64,000 nt of DNA. Source: Primorskyibacter sedentarius (GTDB taxonomy: Bacteria; Pseudomonadota; Alphaproteobacteria; Rhodobacterales; Rhodobacteraceae). The stretch spans positions 40,523-104,522 of the forward strand of contig NZ_SLZU01000014.1 in the NCBI RefSeq assembly GCF_004342065.1. The letters are read 5' to 3'. Below the pieces are notes generated by a model. It was not told where the DNA came from. It ran no database searches and was given only the letters and a program-made list of their open reading frames with translations. Made by a program: the position numbers and the translations under genes. Within the stretch, counting starts at the first letter, position 1; each line of letters opens with the position of its first letter. Below are positions 62,229 through 64,000 of this stretch, in pieces.

Positions 62229-63538
62229 GATTTCTGGCAAGCTTGCTGACATCGCTTCTGCTGGCCTTCCCGGCCTGGGCAGAGATCGACATTCAGGAAA
62301 TCACGACACCCGGTGGGTTCGACGCGTGGCTGGTCGAGGAACAAGGCATCCCCTTCGTGGCGCTGGAACTGCGTTTCAAGGGGGGTGCCTCGCTTGACCG
62401 CGAAGGCAAGCGCGGCGCGACGAACCTGATGATGGCGCTGCTGGAGGAAGGTGCAGGCGACATGGACGCGCGCAGTTTCACCGAACGGACAGAAGAGCTT
62501 GCCGCGCGGTTCAGCTATGACGCCTATGATGACGCGGTGTCCGTCTCTGCCAAGTTCCTGACCGAAAATCGGGACGAGGCCGTGGCGCTGCTGCGCGAGA
62601 CCCTGGTCAATCCGCGCTTTGACGAAGACGCGATCGAGCGTGTTCGCGCCCAGGTGGAATCCGGCATCCGCTCTGACCTCAAAGACCCCAACAGCATTGT
62701 CGGGCAGGCATTCGACGCGGCGGCCTTTGGCGACCATCCCTACGGGTCTTCCGCCGACGGTACGCTGGAAAGCGTGGCGGCACTGACGCGGGATGATCTG
62801 GTGGCAGCGCACAAGGGCACGATGCGGCGCGACAATGTCTATATCGGGGCGGCCGGTGATATCTCGGCGCAAGAGCTTTCGGCGCTGATTGATGACCTGC
62901 TGGGGGATCTGCCCGAAAGCGGCTGGGAGCAACCCGGACCGGCGGGCTTTGCGCTGGAAGGTGGGATAGACATCGTGCCGTTCGAGACCCCGCAATCGGT
63001 TGCGCTTTTCGGGCATGAGGGCATTGAGCGCGACGATCCGGATTTCTTCCCCGCCTATGTCATGAATGTTGTGCTGGGCGGGGGCGGCTTTGAAAGCCGT
63101 CTCATGCAGGAAGTCCGCGAGAAGCGTGGCCTGACTTATGGTGTCTATTCCTACCTCGTGCCCAAGGACCACGCGGCGCTCTATCTCGGTCGCGTCGCCA
63201 GCGCCAATGACCGCATCGCCGAAGCGATCCAAGTGATCCGCGACGAATGGGCGAAGCTGGCGGAAAACGGCGTGACTCAGGACGAGCTGGAGGAAGCCAA
63301 GACCTACCTGACCGGCGCCTACCCGCTGCGGTTTGACGGAAACGGCCCGATTGCGGATATCCTCGTCGGGATGCAGATGGACGGGCTGCCTACCGAATAT
63401 GTCGTCGACCGGAATGCAAAGGTGGAGGCGGTCACGCTGGACGATGTAAAGCGCGTCGCCAAACGCCTTCTGCGCCCCGAGGACCTGCATTTCACTGTCG
63501 TAGGTCAACCCGAAGGGCTGGACGTGCCGGGGCAGTAA
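62225..63538 (+). CDS. M16 family protein (inactive partner subunit)
   Basis: A 437-residue secreted protein with a signal peptide (cleavage near A-W-A, about residue 19). At the position of H-x-x-E-H it reads T-N-L-M-M-A-L-L-E-E-G, so the zinc site is lost. The late R-E-K-R-G-L-T-Y-G-V-Y-S, which supplies the Arg/Tyr pair of M16 partners, is kept. In M16B heterodimers one subunit supplies the zinc and the other substrate-contacting residues, as I expect here. GAGGAGG lies before the ATG at 62225, which overlaps the previous stop. Confidence 0.92.
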   Translation: MRFLASLLTSLLLAFPAWAEIDIQEITTPGGFDAWLVEEQGIPFVALELRFKGGASLDREGKRGATNLMMALLEEGAGDMDARSFTERTEELAARFSYDAYDDAVSVSAKFLTENRDEAVALLRETLVNPRFDEDAIERVRAQVESGIRSDLKDPNSIVGQAFDAAAFGDHPYGSSADGTLESVAALTRDDLVAAHKGTMRRDNVYIGAAGDISAQELSALIDDLLGDLPESGWEQPGPAGFALEGGIDIVPFETPQSVALFGHEGIERDDPDFFPAYVMNVVLGGGGFESRLMQEVREKRGLTYGVYSYLVPKDHAALYLGRVASANDRIAEAIQVIRDEWAKLAENGVTQDELEEAKTYLTGAYPLRFDGNGPIADILVGMQMDGLPTEYVVDRNAKVEAVTLDDVKRVAKRLLRPEDLHFTVVGQPEGLDVPGQ

Positions 63539-63835
63539 AGCCCTGCTTCGGCTGCAATGCAGCCGTTCAGCCAGACGTAAACCTATGGCGTGGACTGCCC
63601 TGAAAACGCTTATCTACTATAGGATGTGTTTTGTATATGGAATTCAACCAAGGCCAGAACAACCTGCGGGGAGTGGACGTCATTAACCTTAATTTGCTAT
63701 AATTTCAAGGCGGTTTAGGTTCGGGGATCACTGAATTGCATTTAGGTTCAAGTTGTTGAATATGATTCGTTCCCCGTGGGGAGTTTAATTAATGACTAAT
63801 ATAATACACGCAGTAGTCGGCTTTGAACAACGCCT
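63539..63835. other. AT-rich gap between core genes and an insertion sequence
   Basis: No gene is supported here. From about 63590 the base composition turns clearly AT-rich compared with the neighbours. CGGCTG-CAATG-CAGCCG at 63549-63565 is a small hairpin after the M16 stop. TTTAGGTTC occurs twice, within about 63714-63752. CCCCGTGGGG near 63774 is a short palindrome. GGCTTTGAACAA at 63819-63830 could be the terminal end of the insertion sequence, but the other end is outside the window. Confidence 0.45.
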
Positions 63836-64000
63836 TCAGACCGCCTGAGCGACAGGAATTCGCGTTGTCGGCGACTTCAGGTGGGCCGCAAGCCAGCAGA
63901 TGACCGCAGCCCAAATGGCCCGGAGGTGGGCGAGTATCTTGCGGATGTTGTGACCGCAGCCACAGAGGACCGCGAAGATCGCATCGCCGGTGGTGCCCTT
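63836..64000 (-). mobile_element. 3' end of an IS5-superfamily transposase gene
   Basis: Read on the minus strand, the last 165 bases encode 54 residues and a TGA stop. The start K-G-T-T-G-D-A-I-F-A-V-L-C-G-C-G-H-N and then I-R-K-I-L-A-H-L match the C-terminal end of IS5-type transposases as I remember it (K-G-x-x-G-D-A-x-x-A-V-L-x-x-x-G-x-N). The catalytic residues lie beyond the window, so completeness cannot be judged. The insertion sequence is next to an AT-rich gap. Confidence 0.75.

Noticed and set aside
1..64000. tRNA, rRNA, CRISPR array or prophage
   Set aside because: No cloverleaf, rRNA core, spaced repeat array or run of phage genes was seen; the only repeats are short operator-like elements and the RTX codon repeats.

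Overview
The window is GC-rich DNA from an alphaproteobacterium, most likely a Rhodobacterales (Roseobacter-group) marine bacterium. The signs are the Fo-only ATP synthase cluster atpI-B-E-X-F with a separate b' subunit, the MarR/response-regulator pair resembling petP-petR, the order xseB-ispA-dxs, the block rsmB-heparinase-purH-lspA-DUF3035-two M16 proteins, and lineage-typical families such as DUF2125, DUF1674 and DUF3035. Genes are tightly packed, often with 4-bp ATGA overlaps. I see no tRNA, rRNA or CRISPR.

Layout. 1-1400: start of a leftward gene, a palindrome-rich control region, an internally deleted enolase-superfamily gene and a GntR regulator. 1500-6100: methionine aminopeptidase, DUF2189 and DUF2125 proteins, a secreted metallo-beta-lactamase-fold hydrolase and a ChaC-like cyclotransferase. 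6150-10020: a MotA/ExbB-like proton channel with an 877-residue MotB/OmpA-like partner that carries a huge coiled coil; this is the most intriguing pair. 10060-12912: azoreductase, LysR and ArsR regulators, EamA transporter. 13204-15876: the Fo operon with hairpins on both sides of atpE. 15892-24000: an M20 deacetylase and an ectoine-hydrolase-like M24 protein, divergent from a four-gene PotABCD-type ABC transporter with unusually elaborate permeases.

24052-35442: ilvE divergent from petP-petR, a histone-deacetylase-family amidohydrolase, xseB-ispA-dxs (isoprenoid precursors), ExoD, a sugar-epimerase-like protein, a lytic transglycosylase lipoprotein, a class II aldolase, AMP nucleosidase and HU. 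35531-46595: an AlkB-type hydroxylase, MutY, a DUF721 protein, a DsbA-like oxidoreductase, a CaiB-type CoA-transferase, a histidine phosphatase lacking its usual second histidine, GFA and homocysteine methyltransferase proteins, a pseudouridine synthase, an aldehyde dehydrogenase, a 1-Cys peroxiredoxin and an AstE/AspA-type deacylase.

46888-54447: a mostly leftward RNA/ribosome block (rbfA, truB, rpsO, pnp) with an inserted RTX-repeat protein, a DUF1643 protein and a secreted phosphodiester-glycosidase-like protein, then dapB. 54634-63538: an SdhAF4-like factor, rsmB, heparinase-like protein, purH, lspA, a DUF3035 (BamF-like) lipoprotein and a paired active/inactive M16 peptidase. The window ends in an AT-rich stretch and the 3' end of an IS5-type transposase, which suggests the edge of an accessory region.

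Most of this is conserved core genome. The parts most worth attention are the coiled-coil motor pair, the DoeA-like/M20/ABC transporter module, the enolase-family remnant and several unassigned operator-like repeats. All calls come from reading the sequence and from recalled family knowledge; no database search was run.
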